6,046 bases of DNA from positions 1 through 6,046 of the forward strand of contig JAZLIL010000184.1 in the NCBI GenBank assembly GCA_045617405.1, in the 5' to 3' direction. The notes under the pieces are model-generated. The model was not told the origin of the DNA. It searched no databases and saw nothing but the letters and a program-made list of their open reading frames with translations. Both the position numbers and the translations under genes were made by a program. This stretch comes from JAZLIL01 sp045617405. GTDB lineage: Bacteria; Bacillota; Clostridia; Lachnospirales; Lachnospiraceae. Positions 5,011 to 6,046 of this stretch are shown one piece after another; the first letter of the stretch is position 1; every line of letters begins with the position of its first letter.

Positions 5011-6046
5011 TTAAATCTCTTTTCCGATTAAATCGTAGCCATCCGCATCTGTTATAACGACAGAAATGATTTTTCCCGATAAATAGCTGCCATTACCATC
5101 TACAAAAAGGTATCCGTCAACACCGGGAGCATCCATATATGTTCTACAGACGTAGACTCCATCGTCCGGTAACCATCCGTCAACAATGGCTTCGAGCTTC
5201 CTGCCGACCAGTTTTCTGTTCCTTTCAAAGGTCATTTTCTGTGCAAGAAGCATGATGTCCTTCTGACGCTTAAGCTTCACCTTTTTTGTAACCTGCTCGG
5301 GAAATTTTGACGCAGGTGTTCCTTCTTCCTTTGAATAGATGAAGACTCCGAGACGTTCAAAAGAAGTCTTTTCAACAAAATCCATAAGTTCCCGGTGATC
5401 TTCCTCAGTTTCTCCCGGGAATCCCGAAATCAGGGACGTGCGCAGAACAATGTCGGGAATCCGGCTCCGAAGCTTACCAACTATCTGCAAAAGTGCTTCC
5501 TTATCCGTTTTCCTGCCCATTCTTCTAAGAATCCTGTCTGATGCGTGCTGAATCGGAATATCAAGATAGTTACATACCTTTTCATTTTTTGCTATGCAAT
5601 CAATCAGGTCATCATCAATTTCTTCGGGGTAGCAGTACATAAGCCTGATAAACCTGATACCATCGATTCTTCCAAGCCTTTCAAGAAGCTCCGGGAGCAT
5701 CTTTCTCCCCGTTAAATCAACACCGTAAACAGTCGTTTCCTGCGCCACAATAATCAGCTCAACGCAGCCGTTCCCTGCAAGGTACTCCGCCTCTTTTACC
5801 AGCCTGTCCGGCTCGAAACTTCTGTACTTTCCGCGCATTCCCGGAATCGCACAGTAGGTACAATGCTTATTGCAGCCTTCTGCAATTTTCAGATAGGCAT
5901 AATGTCCGCCGGTTGTAACTGTGCGGTTCACGCACGGCGTCGGAAGATAATCTATGCTCTTCACTTCTATTATGTGCTTTTCGCCACTTTGAAGGCGTTC
6001 AAGAATGCCGGGAAGTTCTTCATATGCCGTAGTACCAATGCACGCG
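5011..6046 (-). CDS. rimO: Ribosomal protein S12 methylthiotransferase RimO, 5' end outside the window
   Basis: The frame is open to the window edge and gives 344 residues; a full RimO is about 440, so roughly the first 95-100 (most of the N-terminal MTTase/UPF0004 domain) are missing. The radical SAM centre CNKHCTYC (visible residues 58-65, C-x3-C-x2-C) is followed by AIPGMRGKYRSF; the RGKYRS form points to RimO rather than the tRNA enzyme MiaB. The later GFPGETEEDH stretch is also typical. The C-terminal part, from about residue 280, is a TRAM domain with CRTYMDAPGVDGY, matching the RimO-type R-T-x-x-D-A-P-x-V-D-G signature. RimO adds a methylthio group to a conserved aspartate of ribosomal protein S12, using two [4Fe-4S] clusters and S-adenosylmethionine. 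A GTG at 5964 is in frame but internal, because the reading continues upstream through 27 more codons that fit the end of the MTTase domain. Confidence 0.95.
   Translation of the reverse strand, partial: ACIGTTAYEELPGILERLQSGEKHIIEVKSIDYLPTPCVNRTVTTGGHYAYLKIAEGCNKHCTYCAIPGMRGKYRSFEPDRLVKEAEYLAGNGCVELIIVAQETTVYGVDLTGRKMLPELLERLGRIDGIRFIRLMYCYPEEIDDDLIDCIAKNEKVCNYLDIPIQHASDRILRRMGRKTDKEALLQIVGKLRSRIPDIVLRTSLISGFPGETEEDHRELMDFVEKTSFERLGVFIYSKEEGTPASKFPEQVTKKVKLKRQKDIMLLAQKMTFERNRKLVGRKLEAIVDGWLPDDGVYVCRTYMDAPGVDGYLFVDGNGSYLSGKIISVVITDADGYDLIGKEI

Noticed and set aside
4983..5013. Possible terminator between rimO and pgsA (AACCCGGGGTT followed by T-rich bases)
   Set aside because: The palindrome leaves no room for a loop and the following sequence is not a proper U-run; close spacing to pgsA favours read-through.

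Overview
The window is a compact run of six genes, all on the minus strand, so transcription goes from high to low coordinates. It looks like a core chromosomal block of a low- to mid-GC Gram-positive anaerobe in the Clostridia. A Lachnospiraceae-like genome is my best guess, but this is not proven. Three things point there: an IspH–ribosomal protein S1 fusion typical of Clostridia; the gene order HI0933-type flavoprotein, cmk, ispH-rpsA; and strong AGGAGG-type ribosome binding sites, with a TTG start on one gene.

Layout in transcription order: rimO (5' end cut by the window edge at 6046, stop at 5011); 42-bp gap; pgsA (4968-4411); a small lipoprotein gene (4421-3846) that overlaps the end of pgsA by 11 bp; an HI0933/YhiN-type FAD oxidoreductase (3810-2581); a 144-bp gap holding a 67-nt imperfect palindrome (2500-2566); cmk (2436-1768); and, 2 bp after its stop, the ispH-rpsA fusion (TTG at 1765, running off the window at base 1, inside its fourth S1 domain). 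No stretch over 300 bases lacks a gene, and I see no tRNA, rRNA, CRISPR array or complete insertion sequence.

The genes are housekeeping. RimO modifies ribosomal protein S12, and S1 helps the ribosome hold mRNA. Cmk recycles CMP and dCMP, which includes CMP released when PgsA uses CDP-diacylglycerol to begin phosphatidylglycerol synthesis. IspH completes the MEP isoprenoid pathway. The flavoprotein and the lipoprotein have no assigned role here. Tight spacing and overlaps suggest one or two co-transcribed units, with the 144-bp gap the only obvious place for a break or regulatory step.

I found no convincing new multi-gene system. The observations most worth checking are: (1) a strong Shine-Dalgarno plus ATG exactly at the IspH/S1 junction, which could release a free S1; (2) the structured intergenic element, which resembles IS200/IS605-type end hairpins or a small palindromic repeat; (3) a Gly-to-Val change at the first P-loop glycine of Cmk; and (4) the divergent, possibly GerMN-like lipoprotein with four cysteines.
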